Of a stretch of 64,000 bases of DNA, positions 9,647-18,866 are shown one piece after another. The notes beneath the pieces were generated by a model, which ran no database searches, was not told where the DNA came from, and saw nothing but the letters and a program-made list of their open reading frames with translations. A program made the position numbers and the translations under genes. Numbering within the stretch: the stretch's first letter is position 1; the number at the start of each line of letters is the position of its first letter. The stretch lies in the NCBI RefSeq assembly GCF_001180265.1, contig NZ_CVSW01000032.1:62001-126000 (forward strand), read 5' to 3'. The DNA is from Prochlorococcus marinus. Lineage in GTDB: Bacteria > Cyanobacteriota > Cyanobacteriia > PCC-6307 > Cyanobiaceae.

Positions 9647-10939
9647 TTAAGTAGATAAAGGAAGTAGAGAATCCTTTGAAATTAATTTTTCCTCTAATAG
9701 TTCAGATAATAATCGAATTAATGCAATTTTGATGTGAGCTATGTGAGAACCACCTTGAACAAAAATATTGTAAGGATCTCTTAGAGGGGCATCAGCAGAA
9801 AATTCACTTGTACTACCTTCAATAAAGGTACCTCCTGCCATTAATAATTTTGAATCATATCCATCCATTGAAGATGGAACAACATTCAGAAAAGAATCTA
9901 CTGGTGAAGAATTTTGAAAAGATTGACAAACTTTTTGTACCAAATCAGGATTATTCAATCTTACTGACTGAATAAGATCAGATCTATAAGTTGCTGGCTC
10001 TGGTAAAACCTTAAATCCCAAATTTTTAAAGACTGCTGCAACCATATCAGCACCTTTTAGTGATTCTTGAACAATTTGTGGTGCTAAAAACAAACCCTGC
10101 AAAATTAATCTTCCTAGTCCAAAATTTATTCCCGCAGAAGAACCAATGCCTGGTGAGGTTAATCTAGAACATGCCATCTCAACCAACTCTGCATCTCCTG
10201 CAACGTACCCACCTGTAGGAACTATTGTTCCTCCCAAATTTTTAATCAATGATCCAGCAATTATATTTGCCCCTTTAGAAATTGGTTCACTATCTTCAAC
10301 AAGCTCCCCATAACAGTTATCAACAAAACATATACAGTTAGGATCAAGAGAATGAATAAGACTACAAATTTTCTCTATCTGATGATTCGTAAGAGACTTT
10401 CTCCAACTATATCCACAACTTTTTTGTATGAATACTAATTTGCATGAATTTTCTTTAAAAAAATGAACAATTTTTTCTTCAAAAGAATCAAAATTCTCGC
10501 AGATATTTACTTGCTTATATTCAATGGCAAAATCTTTAAGTGATCCTTTTCCTCCTCCCCTTATTCCTATGACTTCTTCTAACGTGTCATATGGTTGTCC
10601 TGTAAGAGATAACATTACATCTCCAGGTCGAAGAATTCCAAATAAGACAGAACTTATTGCATGCGTTCCACTTACAAATTGCATCCTCACAGCAGCCTTT
10701 TCAGCAAGAAACAATCTTGCAAAAACCGCATCAATTTTTTCTCTAGATATATCATCCTGACCACTACCAGAGGATTGATTGAAATGACTAGTAGAAACTT
10801 TTTCTTCCTTAAAGATTGTCAAAATATTATCTAATTTCTGGAAAACCTGATTGGACCTTTCTTGGAAAACTTTACTTAAACTCTCTTCAACAGAAAGAAC
10901 AGCATTTTCAGCTAGTTTTAAGTTACTGTCAAGAGTCAT
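9647..10939 (-). CDS. PLP-dependent enzyme of the aluminium-resistance / methionine gamma-lyase-like family
   Basis: 430 residues, fold type I PLP enzyme. Visible family sequence: FVSGTHAISSVLFGILRPGD, a GQPYDTLEEVIG segment, the aspartate that contacts PLP in FVDNCYGE (D207) and the probable PLP lysine K233 in GSLIKNLGGTIVPTGGYVAG. The family is annotated as aluminium-resistance or cystathionine-lyase-like, but the natural reaction is poorly known; a C-S or C-C lyase reaction on an amino acid is inferred. It sits directly upstream of gcvH (2 bp gap), so its expression is tied to glycine cleavage. Confidence 0.85.
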   Translation of the reverse strand: MTLDSNLKLAENAVLSVEESLSKVFQERSNQVFQKLDNILTIFKEEKVSTSHFNQSSGSGQDDISREKIDAVFARLFLAEKAAVRMQFVSGTHAISSVLFGILRPGDVMLSLTGQPYDTLEEVIGIRGGGKGSLKDFAIEYKQVNICENFDSFEEKIVHFFKENSCKLVFIQKSCGYSWRKSLTNHQIEKICSLIHSLDPNCICFVDNCYGELVEDSEPISKGANIIAGSLIKNLGGTIVPTGGYVAGDAELVEMACSRLTSPGIGSSAGINFGLGRLILQGLFLAPQIVQESLKGADMVAAVFKNLGFKVLPEPATYRSDLIQSVRLNNPDLVQKVCQSFQNSSPVDSFLNVVPSSMDGYDSKLLMAGGTFIEGSTSEFSADAPLRDPYNIFVQGGSHIAHIKIALIRLLSELLEEKLISKDSLLPLST

Positions 10940-10957
10940 TTATTATGAAAATTCATG

Positions 10958-11656
10958 TTATTTTTCAGAAGTTAAATTTCTTAATTCTGCGAGGAAAGCA
11001 TTAGGTCCTCTGCCCTGAAAATAAGAAAGTTTTTTTGAAGCCTCATATAAATCAAGAAGTTCTCCATCTAATTCTTCTGCTGTATAGTCTCTAATTCCTG
11101 CAATTACCTCAGCAAAACGTTCTCTACGGGCAGATTTATTGACAGCATAGGCTTCCATAACCTGCATTTTACATGATCTCCAAGCCTTATTCTGACAAAA
11201 ATGCACTGAAAGAGCATCACTTAAAGCAGAAGCTTCTTCATCTTCTATGTACCAGTCAAAAGATGAAGGTAAAGGTTTTAATCCTGAAAATATCTCAAAT
11301 AACTCCCCGGCCGATAATGGATTACCAGAATCATTTTTTAGGGGTAATGCAGACTCTTCCAAAGATTTCCATAACTCTGGGTAATCACTTTCAAAACGAT
11401 CCCTGATTTTTTCAATGCCTTGATCAAGAATCGTATTGACTTGAGCTAAAGCAAGAAAAACTTCAGGACCTGGCGAAGATAACTTGCCATTCCTAAGATT
11501 AGAAATTTGCGAATTATGAACTTTACCTAAATCAAGAACTTCTGAGAGTAATGGCAATACTCTGTGAGACCAACCATTTCTTTCATGCCAGAGGTGTATC
11601 AAATGAGCCATAGCCCTTCGACCTCTAGATAATTTATCGCGATATCCGAGACTCAC
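10958..11656 (-). CDS. Conserved cyanobacterial protein with a helix-turn-helix-like N-terminus
   Basis: 232 residues, GTG start at 11656. I do not recognise a named family. Residues ~38-75 (VHNSQISNLRNGKLSSPGPE and the following FLALAQVN) look like an XRE-type helix-turn-helix: a recognition helix with S-x-I-S-x-L-R-x-G-K and then S-P-x-x-E. The rest is acidic and helical with no visible enzyme motif. It is the first gene of the minus-strand run that continues into the PLP enzyme (18 bp gap), gcvH and gcvP. A regulator of that operon is possible but unproven. Confidence 0.65.
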   Translation of the reverse strand: MSLGYRDKLSRGRRAMAHLIHLWHERNGWSHRVLPLLSEVLDLGKVHNSQISNLRNGKLSSPGPEVFLALAQVNTILDQGIEKIRDRFESDYPELWKSLEESALPLKNDSGNPLSAGELFEIFSGLKPLPSSFDWYIEDEEASALSDALSVHFCQNKAWRSCKMQVMEAYAVNKSARRERFAEVIAGIRDYTAEELDGELLDLYEASKKLSYFQGRGPNAFLAELRNLTSEK

Positions 11657-11731
11657 AGATAATTAAACTTATCAATAATATAGTATGATAATATTACATA
11701 TCGGTAATTTTGAAAATAGTATTTCAATATC

Positions 11732-12670
11732 ATGAATTCAGTAATTTTCCAAGAAACAGCAAAATTAAAAAAACCTGTTCCAGCTGAAAAAGTTTTAGAA
11801 CTCTCAGAAAAATTACTGGAACCTTCCAGTCATTCAAAAAGATATCCTCCAAGACTGCATAAAACATGGGGAACAATAGTTTTTATGGTTGCAATTCATA
11901 TTCTTTCCCTTGTAGCTTTACAACCAAAATTTTGGAGTCTCCCTGCAGTCACTTCTTTATTATTTTTTTACTGGGTAACTGCTTGTTTAGGAGTCACTCT
12001 TGGATATCACAGATTGTTATCACACAGATCGTTCATTGTACCAAGATGGTTAGAAAGATTTTTTGCTACCTGTGGAGCCATAAGTTGCCAGCATGGACCA
12101 ATAGATTGGGTAGGTTTACATAGGCATCACCACTCTTTTTCAGATACTGAAGTAGATCATCACAATAGTAAAAAGGGTTTTTGGTGGAGTCATATGGGTT
12201 GGATGTTTAAAGACGTAGAAGCATTAAAAGCTGTTCCAAAACTAAGTGCAGATTTAATCAAGGATCCATACTATAGATTTTTAAATAAATATTTTTTATT
12301 CTTACAAATTCCTATTGGACTTTCCTTGTACGCAATAGGTCAAAAATTAGGAGTTGGAGGTTGGGCTCTAGTCCTTTGGGGAATTCCATTGAGGCTTGTA
12401 GTTGTTTATCATGTAACTTGGCTTGTCAACTCTGCGACGCATTGTTGGGGTAAAGCACCATTTGAAAGTGGTGATTCATCTAAAAACAATGCATGGGTTG
12501 CTGCATTAACTTTTGGAGAAGGTTGGCATAATAACCATCATGCATTTCCTAATTCGGCAAAACAAGGATTATTTAAAGGTCAAATAGACATAACATGGGA
12601 ACATATTAAGATTCTTGCGAAATTTGGTTTTGCAAAAAAAGTAAAGTTACCCTCTAGGTCTTATTATTAA
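11732..12670 (+). CDS. desC: Acyl-lipid / acyl-CoA delta-9-type fatty acid desaturase
   Basis: 312 residues, integral membrane di-iron desaturase. It introduces a cis double bond in membrane fatty acyl chains with reduced ferredoxin and O2. The three histidine boxes are HRLLSH (93-98), HRHHH (130-134) and HNNHH near residue 270. Hydrophobic spans lie at ~47-63 and ~70-90, and around 180-225. The box spacing and the [11 protein letters not shown] context match the delta-9 (DesC/OLE1) group and not the delta-12 or omega-3 groups; substrate position is inferred. It is divergent from the helix-turn-helix gene, with 75 bp between them. Confidence 0.85.
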   Translation: MNSVIFQETAKLKKPVPAEKVLELSEKLLEPSSHSKRYPPRLHKTWGTIVFMVAIHILSLVALQPKFWSLPAVTSLLFFYWVTACLGVTLGYHRLLSHRSFIVPRWLERFFATCGAISCQHGPIDWVGLHRHHHSFSDTEVDHHNSKKGFWWSHMGWMFKDVEALKAVPKLSADLIKDPYYRFLNKYFLFLQIPIGLSLYAIGQKLGVGGWALVLWGIPLRLVVVYHVTWLVNSATHCWGKAPFESGDSSKNNAWVAALTFGEGWHNNHHAFPNSAKQGLFKGQIDITWEHIKILAKFGFAKKVKLPSRSYY

Positions 12671-12690
12671 ATATATTGTTCAATATTTTC

Positions 12691-13146
12691 ATGGCTAAAA
12701 GAGTACAAGTCGCATTAACTGAATCAATCGCATCACTAGGTAAAGAAGGAGATCTAGTTGATGTATCGCCAGGATACGCAAGAAATTTTCTATTACCTTA
12801 TGGCAAGGCAATGAATGTAACACCAGCAGTCCTTAAACAAATTGAGAGGAAGAAGGAAAAAGAAAAAATTGCTGCTGATAAATTAAAGCAAGAAGCTTTA
12901 GATTTCCAAACTGCATTATCTACAATAGGCAGGTTCACTATCAAAAAACAGGTTGGGGAAGATGGTGTGCTTTTTGGAACTGTTACTAATGGTGATGTTG
13001 CCGAAGCAATAGAAGCGGCTACTAAAAAAGAAATTGATAGAAGAAACATTACTGTTCCTGATATTCATAATTTAGGTTCTTTTACTGCAAAAATAAAATT
13101 ACATCAAGAAGTAAATGCAGAAGTAAATATTGAAGTAACAAGTTAA
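12691..13146 (+). CDS. rplI: 50S ribosomal protein L9
   Basis: 151 residues when started at the ATG at 12691, which gives the canonical [12 protein letters not shown]; the frame is open five codons further to a TTG, but that is not needed. L9 has an N-terminal globular domain ([21 protein letters not shown]), a long charged central helix ([16 protein letters not shown]) and a C-terminal rRNA-binding domain ([13 protein letters not shown]). It lies upstream of dnaB, an association common in bacteria. Confidence 0.96.
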   Translation: MAKRVQVALTESIASLGKEGDLVDVSPGYARNFLLPYGKAMNVTPAVLKQIERKKEKEKIAADKLKQEALDFQTALSTIGRFTIKKQVGEDGVLFGTVTNGDVAEAIEAATKKEIDRRNITVPDIHNLGSFTAKIKLHQEVNAEVNIEVTS

Positions 13147-13204
13147 TCAATTTGTTGCATTATTTTGAAAAGTAGCCAGAGTATATATCTAAGCAATTAA
13201 AGAT

Positions 13205-14587
13205 ATGGTTTCCGTACCTTTTCCAAATAATGGGCAAAATAAAAATTTTAAAAAGGATTTTAATACTGAAAATGCTGGATTAGTTCCTCCTCAAAACGTT
13301 CAAGCAGAGGAAGCTATTCTTGGTGGCATACTTCTTGATCCAGACGCGATCGGAAGAATTGCAGACTTAATTAAACCGGAAGCTTTTTATATAAATGCCC
13401 ATCAAGAGGTTTACAGAACAGCATTAATGTTGCATACGCAGGGTAAACCAACTGATTTAACGTCAATGAGTGCTTGGTTAGCAGATAATGGATCACTAGA
13501 AAAAATTGGAGGAAACAGCAAACTGGTAGAACTAGTTGAAAATGTTTCCTCTACAGCGTCTATAGAACAAGTTGCTAATTTAATAAATGACAAATTCATG
13601 AGAAGGCAACTTATCAGATCTGGGAATGAAGTGGTTCAACTAGGTTTTGATCAAACGCAAGATACTAATGAAGTTCTAGATAAGGCAGAGCAAAAAATAT
13701 TTGAAATCAGTCAAGAAAAACCTTCAAAAGGCCTGACTCAAGCAGCTGAAATCCTTACAAGTACTTTCAATGAAATAGAGTCAAGATCATTAGGTACTTC
13801 AGTAGCTGGTATTCCAGTTAATTTCTACGACCTTGATGCGATGACTCAAGGTTTTCAAAGAAGTGATTTAATAATTGTTGCTGGAAGACCTTCAATGGGG
13901 AAAACTTCAATAGTTCTTAATCTGGCTAAAAATGTTGCTCAATCTCAAGATTTACCTGTGTGTGTATTTAGCCTTGAAATGAGTAAAGAACAGTTGACAT
14001 ATAGATTACTCTCAATGGAAGTTGGAATCGAGAGTGGCAGGCTAAGAACAGGAAGATTACAGCAAGATGAATGGCCTTTACTTGGAGAAGGTATCAATTC
14101 ATTAGGTCAATTACCAATATTTATAGATGATAAACCTAACTTAAGTGTTTTAGAGATGAGATCTCTTTGCAGAAGATTAATAGCTGAACAAAAAAAAGAA
14201 CTTGGATTAATTGTTATTGATTACCTCCAGTTGATGGAAGGATCAACCCCTGATAATAGAGTGCAAGAACTTTCACGAATAACAAGAGGTCTTAAAAGCA
14301 TGGCCAGAGAATTAAAAGTGCCAGTAGTAGCTTTATCTCAGCTTAGTAGAGGGGTAGAGTCTAGAACAAATAAAAGACCAATGTTAAGCGATCTAAGAGA
14401 ATCAGGATCTATTGAACAAGACGCAGATCTAGTATTAATGATTTATAGAGATGAATACTATAATCCAGAGACTGAAGATAGAGGAATTACAGAAATCATT
14501 GTCACTAAACATAGAAATGGACCCGTAGGAACTGTTAAATTATTATTTGAACCTCAATTTACGAGATTTAGGAATTTAGCTAATTAA
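13205..14587 (+). CDS. dnaB: Replicative DNA helicase DnaB
   Basis: 460 residues, normal for an intein-free DnaB. The hexameric 5'-3' helicase opens the replication fork. The N-terminal primase-interacting domain (PPQNVQAEEAILGGILLDPD) is followed by a RecA-like domain with Walker A GRPSMGKTS near residue 230, Walker B LIVIDYLQLM, and RESGSIEQDADLVLMIYRDEY. No intein is present although DnaB is a frequent intein host in cyanobacteria. It is 58 bp after rplI and 12 bp before mnmG. Confidence 0.97.
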   Translation: MVSVPFPNNGQNKNFKKDFNTENAGLVPPQNVQAEEAILGGILLDPDAIGRIADLIKPEAFYINAHQEVYRTALMLHTQGKPTDLTSMSAWLADNGSLEKIGGNSKLVELVENVSSTASIEQVANLINDKFMRRQLIRSGNEVVQLGFDQTQDTNEVLDKAEQKIFEISQEKPSKGLTQAAEILTSTFNEIESRSLGTSVAGIPVNFYDLDAMTQGFQRSDLIIVAGRPSMGKTSIVLNLAKNVAQSQDLPVCVFSLEMSKEQLTYRLLSMEVGIESGRLRTGRLQQDEWPLLGEGINSLGQLPIFIDDKPNLSVLEMRSLCRRLIAEQKKELGLIVIDYLQLMEGSTPDNRVQELSRITRGLKSMARELKVPVVALSQLSRGVESRTNKRPMLSDLRESGSIEQDADLVLMIYRDEYYNPETEDRGITEIIVTKHRNGPVGTVKLLFEPQFTRFRNLAN

Positions 14588-14599
14588 TTCGACCCTAAA

Positions 14600-16567
14600 A
14601 TGCAAGATCATCATTCAATAAATGAATCTTTTGACATCATCGTTATTGGAGGAGGACATGCAGGATGCGAAGCAGCTATAACAACAGCAAAATTAGGATT
14701 TTCTACAGCCTTATTTACAATCAATTTAGATAGAATTGCTTGGCAACCGTGTAATCCTGCAGTTGGCGGACCAGCAAAAAGTCAGCTGGTACATGAAGTT
14801 GATGCATTAGGTGGAATTATTGGTAAATTAGCTGATGAGACAGCTATACAAAAAAGAATATTAAATGCAAGTAGAGGCCCAGCTGTATGGGCATTAAGAG
14901 CTCAAACAGATAAAAGAGAATACTCAAAAAAGATGATTGAAATACTACAAAATACAGATAATTTATCTTTAAAAGAAGCAATGATTACTGAATTGGATAT
15001 TGCAAAAACTGAAGAAATTGGATTGAACTCAAAAAAAATCGTAAAAAAAAGAATAAAGGGTGTAAGGACTTTCTTTGGTAGTTATTATTCAGCAAGATCA
15101 GTTATCATAACAGCTGGTACATTTTTAGAAGGAAGAATATGGATAGGAAATAAATCAATGTCAGCTGGCAGATCGGGCGAACAAGCAGCAAGAGGTCTTA
15201 CTCAGAATTTGCACGAAATTGGTATCAAAACAGAACGTTTAAAAACAGGAACTCCAGCAAGAGTTGATAAAAGAAGTATCATTTTTGATGAATTAGATAT
15301 TCAACCAAGCACTGCAGCAGATAAATATTTTTCGTTTGACCCAGATATAAAAAATAATATGCCACAAGTTAGTTGTCACATCACAAGAACAACTACCAAA
15401 ACACATCAACTAATTCGAGACAATTTACATTTAACTCCCATTTACGGCGGTTTTATTGACAGTAAAGGTCCAAGATATTGCCCATCAATTGAAGATAAAA
15501 TCGTTAAATTTGCTGATAAAAAATCACATCAAATTTTCTTAGAACCAGAAGGAATAAATACCCCAGAAATATATGTACAAGGATTTTCTACAGGTTTACC
15601 CGAAAATATTCAATTAGAACTTTTAAGAACCTTACCTGGATTAAGTGAATGTAAAATGTTGCGACCAGCATATGCTGTGGAGTATGACTATATACCTGCA
15701 ACACAACTCCAAACATCACTCGAAACGAAAGAAATTGAATATTTATTTAGCGCTGGACAAATTAATGGAACTACTGGTTATGAAGAAGCAGCAGCACAAG
15801 GATTAGTTGCAGGAGTCAATGCGACAAGAAAACTAAACAAAAAAGATCCAATAATCTTCACAAGAGAAAGCAGTTATATAGGAACAATGATCAATGATTT
15901 AATTACCAAAGATCTCAAAGAACCATACAGAGTTCTCACTAGTAGGAGTGAATATAGGTTAACTCTTAGAGGAGATAATGCAGATAGGAGATTAACCCCA
16001 TTAGGTCATCAAATAGGGCTAATTGATGAGAAAAGATGGTCTGCCTATCAAATAAAAATGAAATTACTAGAGAAAGAAAAATTAAGATTAAATAATACCC
16101 GTTTAAAAAATACCGATGAAATAGCAAAAAAAATAGAAATAGATACGGGATCAAAGATCAAAGGCTCAACAACTTTGAAAGAACTCTTAAAAAGACCAAA
16201 CTTTCATTATTCAGATTTAATTAAATATAATTTAACTGAAAAAAATATAGCTTCTTCAATACAAGAAGGTGTTGAAATAGATATTAAATACGAGGGTTAT
16301 CTTAAGAGACAAAAAAACAATATAGAACAAATAAATCGTCAAAGCTGCAAATCTCTGCCTCAAGAAATAAATTATGAAAAGATAGATACATTATCTTTAG
16401 AAGCTAGAGAAAATTTGAATAAGATAAAGCCAAAAAATTTTGGTGATGCTTCAAAAATTCCTGGGGTTAGCAAAGCTGATTTAACTGCTTTACTTGTTTG
16501 GCTAAAAATAAGAGAAATAAAAAAAGATAAGGCAAATATTTTTGCTGAAAAAAAGTTATCATCTTAA
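14600..16567 (+). CDS. mnmG: tRNA uridine 5-carboxymethylaminomethyl modification enzyme MnmG (GidA)
   Basis: 655 residues. Together with MnmE it modifies the wobble uridine 34 of certain tRNAs. The FAD-binding Rossmann motif is [12 protein letters not shown] at residues ~15-26; other hallmarks are [31 protein letters not shown], the [15 protein letters not shown] loop, and [15 protein letters not shown]. The C-terminal helical domain (KYEGYLKRQ) is complete. Length is in the family range. It starts 12 bp after dnaB and is followed closely by the chorismate-lyase gene. Confidence 0.97.
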   Translation: MQDHHSINESFDIIVIGGGHAGCEAAITTAKLGFSTALFTINLDRIAWQPCNPAVGGPAKSQLVHEVDALGGIIGKLADETAIQKRILNASRGPAVWALRAQTDKREYSKKMIEILQNTDNLSLKEAMITELDIAKTEEIGLNSKKIVKKRIKGVRTFFGSYYSARSVIITAGTFLEGRIWIGNKSMSAGRSGEQAARGLTQNLHEIGIKTERLKTGTPARVDKRSIIFDELDIQPSTAADKYFSFDPDIKNNMPQVSCHITRTTTKTHQLIRDNLHLTPIYGGFIDSKGPRYCPSIEDKIVKFADKKSHQIFLEPEGINTPEIYVQGFSTGLPENIQLELLRTLPGLSECKMLRPAYAVEYDYIPATQLQTSLETKEIEYLFSAGQINGTTGYEEAAAQGLVAGVNATRKLNKKDPIIFTRESSYIGTMINDLITKDLKEPYRVLTSRSEYRLTLRGDNADRRLTPLGHQIGLIDEKRWSAYQIKMKLLEKEKLRLNNTRLKNTDEIAKKIEIDTGSKIKGSTTLKELLKRPNFHYSDLIKYNLTEKNIASSIQEGVEIDIKYEGYLKRQKNNIEQINRQSCKSLPQEINYEKIDTLSLEARENLNKIKPKNFGDASKIPGVSKADLTALLVWLKIREIKKDKANIFAEKKLSS

Positions 16568-16648
16568 GAGCACTCCGTCAGAGCACTGAATAATAAACTT
16601 TTCAACTCACCAAAAATTTTATGGGAAGAAAAAGCCTCTACTTTTTTA

Positions 16649-17197
16649 GTGAAAAATTCATTACCAAAAATATCTGGTCCATGGAAATTAATGCTTCTTG
16701 GGGATGGAAGTCCAACTAGACATCTACAGCTTTTAACTAATCAAGAGACGAAAATTAAATTAATTTCAATGCAAGTAGATTCTCTATTCATTGAAGAAGG
16801 TCCTAAAGAATTAAATCAATTAAATGGGCCTTTAATTAGAAGACAAGTATGGATTAAAAACAATAATAAAAATCTAGCATGGGCTGAAAGTTGGTGGAAT
16901 GCAGAACAAGTGAATGAAAATTTAAAAGCCAAAGAAGAACCAATTTGGAAGAATTTGACACAAGATAGATCAGAATTGTTTAGAGAAGTTGACCGAATTT
17001 CACTTGTAAATTCAAATTGGTTAGAAGATCAATTTTGTTTTAAAGGTCCATTCTGGTCAAGAAATTATAGATTTTTTCGAGACAAAAAGCCCCTAACAAT
17101 AATCAGAGAAGTATTCAATCCACATTTAGAAAGTTTATTAGGCTATTCAGGAATTAAAGAATTTACGAAACTATACTCTTCTTCTTCTTCTTCTTGA
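16649..17197 (+). CDS. Chorismate lyase-like protein (Ycf21/DUF98 family)
   Basis: 182 residues from a GTG at 16649. GDGSPTRHLQLLT, IRRQVWIK and WAESWWNAEQV resemble the Ycf21/DUF98 chorismate lyase family, which releases 4-hydroxybenzoate from chorismate for plastoquinone synthesis in cyanobacteria. The frame is open upstream to just after the mnmG stop, but without ATG, GTG or TTG, so the true N-terminus is uncertain. The protein ends in six serines encoded by a TCT tract that also codes for the arginine tail of the convergent gene; the two genes overlap by 27 bp. Function is inferred from family resemblance. Confidence 0.65.
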   Translation: MKNSLPKISGPWKLMLLGDGSPTRHLQLLTNQETKIKLISMQVDSLFIEEGPKELNQLNGPLIRRQVWIKNNNKNLAWAESWWNAEQVNENLKAKEEPIWKNLTQDRSELFREVDRISLVNSNWLEDQFCFKGPFWSRNYRFFRDKKPLTIIREVFNPHLESLLGYSGIKEFTKLYSSSSSS

Positions 17198-17740
17198 TCT
17201 GGGAAGATTTCTTGATTTTGATTGAACTTTTTGATTTGATTGATCTCTCGAAGTATTATTTTCTTTTTCTGAAGCTCTTTGCCATCTTTCAACTTTGAAA
17301 TCCATTTCATCTGGCCAATCTTCGTCCTCACTCTCTTTAACATAAGGTAATTTTTTTTGCTCAGTTTTCTGTAAATTTTTTGGTTGCCTTAAAGATATCG
17401 CTTCCAAAGGTCTTTTTGAGTGCTGTTTAGCAGATTCATAAGAATTTGATTCTCTGGAAAATATCTTCATATCGCTTTGATCATCGTAAAAATTCTCATC
17501 ATTCCAATCATCATTTTCTTCATCAAAAAATAAATCCACTTTTTCAGATACCCATCTTCCTACTTTTTTAACACTCTTACTTGTTATTCCTTGAAAATCT
17601 GAGTTCCTTCTTTTACCTGGCCTAGCACCAGATACTCCATCAACGAATTGTCTTCCAGTTTCAAAAATTTTATCAACTTGTTTATCAACAATATTTCTAT
17701 CAAAACTATTTCTAAAATTTCTAATTCTCCTTGAATCCAT
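17171..17740 (-). CDS. Conserved hypothetical charged protein with poly-arginine tail
   Basis: 189 residues. I do not recognise a named domain. The N-terminus is basic (MDSRRIRNFRNSFDRN) and includes GRQFVDGVSGARPGKRR; the middle is very acidic (DLFFDEENDDWNDENFYDD) and probably disordered; the end is RSRRRRRRV. The arginine run is coded by the same TCT tract that ends the convergent chorismate-lyase gene in serines. The mixed-charge, low-complexity character suggests nucleic-acid or protein binding, but nothing more can be said. A second frame on the same strand (from 17343) is a shadow of this gene. Confidence 0.7.
   Translation of the reverse strand: MDSRRIRNFRNSFDRNIVDKQVDKIFETGRQFVDGVSGARPGKRRNSDFQGITSKSVKKVGRWVSEKVDLFFDEENDDWNDENFYDDQSDMKIFSRESNSYESAKQHSKRPLEAISLRQPKNLQKTEQKKLPYVKESEDEDWPDEMDFKVERWQRASEKENNTSRDQSNQKVQSKSRNLPRSRRRRRRV
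17177..17194. repeat. TCT trinucleotide repeat (6 units) inside a convergent gene overlap
   Basis: Six perfect TCT units. On the plus strand they are six serine codons just before the TGA of the chorismate-lyase gene; on the minus strand they are six AGA arginine codons just before the last valine and TAG of the opposing gene. Gain or loss of a unit would change both tails without a frameshift. Confidence 0.97.
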
Positions 17741-17824
17741 AAATTATTGTTCTTTTTAAAATATAAATTACATTAAAAAAATAAATAATTCCAAAGATAG
17801 AAACAAAAACACATCTAATTATTT

Positions 17825-18352
17825 CTAATCAAACAAAATTAAACACTTTTTATTCCATGATCCATTAAAGAAATTTTCACAACATTTTTTACAGGCTATA
17901 TTCTTTATTCTTTTTCTATAAAAAAATTTCTCGCCACAATGTTGACAAGTTCCTATATATTTTAATTCTCTCCTTTCTATAGGAAATGAGTGCCTTACAG
18001 AAATTTGAAAATTCTTCTCTTTAGAATTAATTTCATGCATCTTTTCTAGGAAATTTGGACCATGTATCTCATTCTTCTTTAAAATCCTATCTACCCATGC
18101 ATGAATCATTTCATGACATAAAGTACTGTTTATTTCAATAGTTGATAATTTACTCAAGATAGGTTTCGATAAAATAATTTGAGAATCTATAAAACCATTA
18201 ATACGTTTTCTTTTATAAAAACCAGCAGTAGTTTTTAATCTATTATCACTCCATCTAACTTTTACTAAAGGGTGATTATTAACCGTTAAAGAATTTTCAA
18301 AATATTGGCTATTAAATCTATGAAATAAGGGTAAAAGAGGAATTACAGGCAT
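17825..18352 (-). CDS. SprT-like zinc metallopeptidase-family protein
   Basis: 175 residues. The HExxH zinc motif is HEMIH at residues 80-84 with a third likely ligand at H98 (IHGPNF). A C-terminal zinc ribbon is formed by C136, C139 (TCQHCGEKF), C154 and C157 (ACKKC). This layout is that of the SprT-like/SPRTN core; eukaryotic members cleave DNA-protein crosslinks, while bacterial roles are poorly defined. It is divergent from the NTF2-like gene, 85 bp apart, and close to an ATP-dependent DNA ligase, which may point to DNA maintenance. Confidence 0.8.
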   Translation of the reverse strand: MPVIPLLPLFHRFNSQYFENSLTVNNHPLVKVRWSDNRLKTTAGFYKRKRINGFIDSQIILSKPILSKLSTIEINSTLCHEMIHAWVDRILKKNEIHGPNFLEKMHEINSKEKNFQISVRHSFPIERRELKYIGTCQHCGEKFFYRKRIKNIACKKCCENFFNGSWNKKCLILFD

Positions 18353-18437
18353 TATGGATTAAAATTAGTATTATTTTGACAAAAAAAGCCATCAAAAACG
18401 ATTTCTTTTCTTAAAGTAATAAAAAACTCAAATTAAC

Positions 18438-18857
18438 ATGGATGCAACACTAGTTAAAGATATCGGAATTAAAGCATTATTAGTTGGCGGAGCTGTACTT
18501 GTTTCTTTTTGGACTTTTAATGCAGTCAAATTAGTTATAAGCGCCAGAGGAATTAATCCATTAGTAAGAAAGTTTTTCGATCAAATAGCTGCTGGCAGAA
18601 TTGATGCAGCTTATGGTTTGACTACAAAAACTTATAAAACTCATGTAAAACGACAAGACTTTCTTAAATTTTTAGCTAGTTTAAACCTCAATAAATACAG
18701 AAATTTAAAATCAGGAAGACCTAGAGTCCAAGAAGATCAAATCATAATAACTTTAAATTTAAAATCAGAAGACAAACAAGATGAGCTCCCATTAGATTTT
18801 ACTTTTGCAAAAACCGACAATGATTGGAAAATAGACAGAATAGCTAAAGTGAATTAA
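18438..18857 (+). CDS. Membrane-anchored NTF2-like conserved protein
   Basis: 139 residues. One transmembrane helix at ~12-33 (KALLVGGAVLVSFWTFNAV) is followed by a soluble domain with the pattern of a DUF4864/NTF2-like fold: FFDQIAAGRIDAAYGLTTKTY near the start and TFAKTDNDWKIDRI at the end. No catalytic residues are evident. It ends 9 bp before the ATP-dependent DNA ligase gene and is likely co-transcribed with it. Function unknown; fold assignment is by resemblance. Confidence 0.7.
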   Translation: MDATLVKDIGIKALLVGGAVLVSFWTFNAVKLVISARGINPLVRKFFDQIAAGRIDAAYGLTTKTYKTHVKRQDFLKFLASLNLNKYRNLKSGRPRVQEDQIIITLNLKSEDKQDELPLDFTFAKTDNDWKIDRIAKVN

Positions 18858-18866
18858 TAATTTCTT

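Noticed and set aside
17143..17343. Minus-strand frame of 66 residues with acidic end
   Set aside because: It overlaps the longer 189-residue gene in another frame; the longer frame has better protein-like composition.
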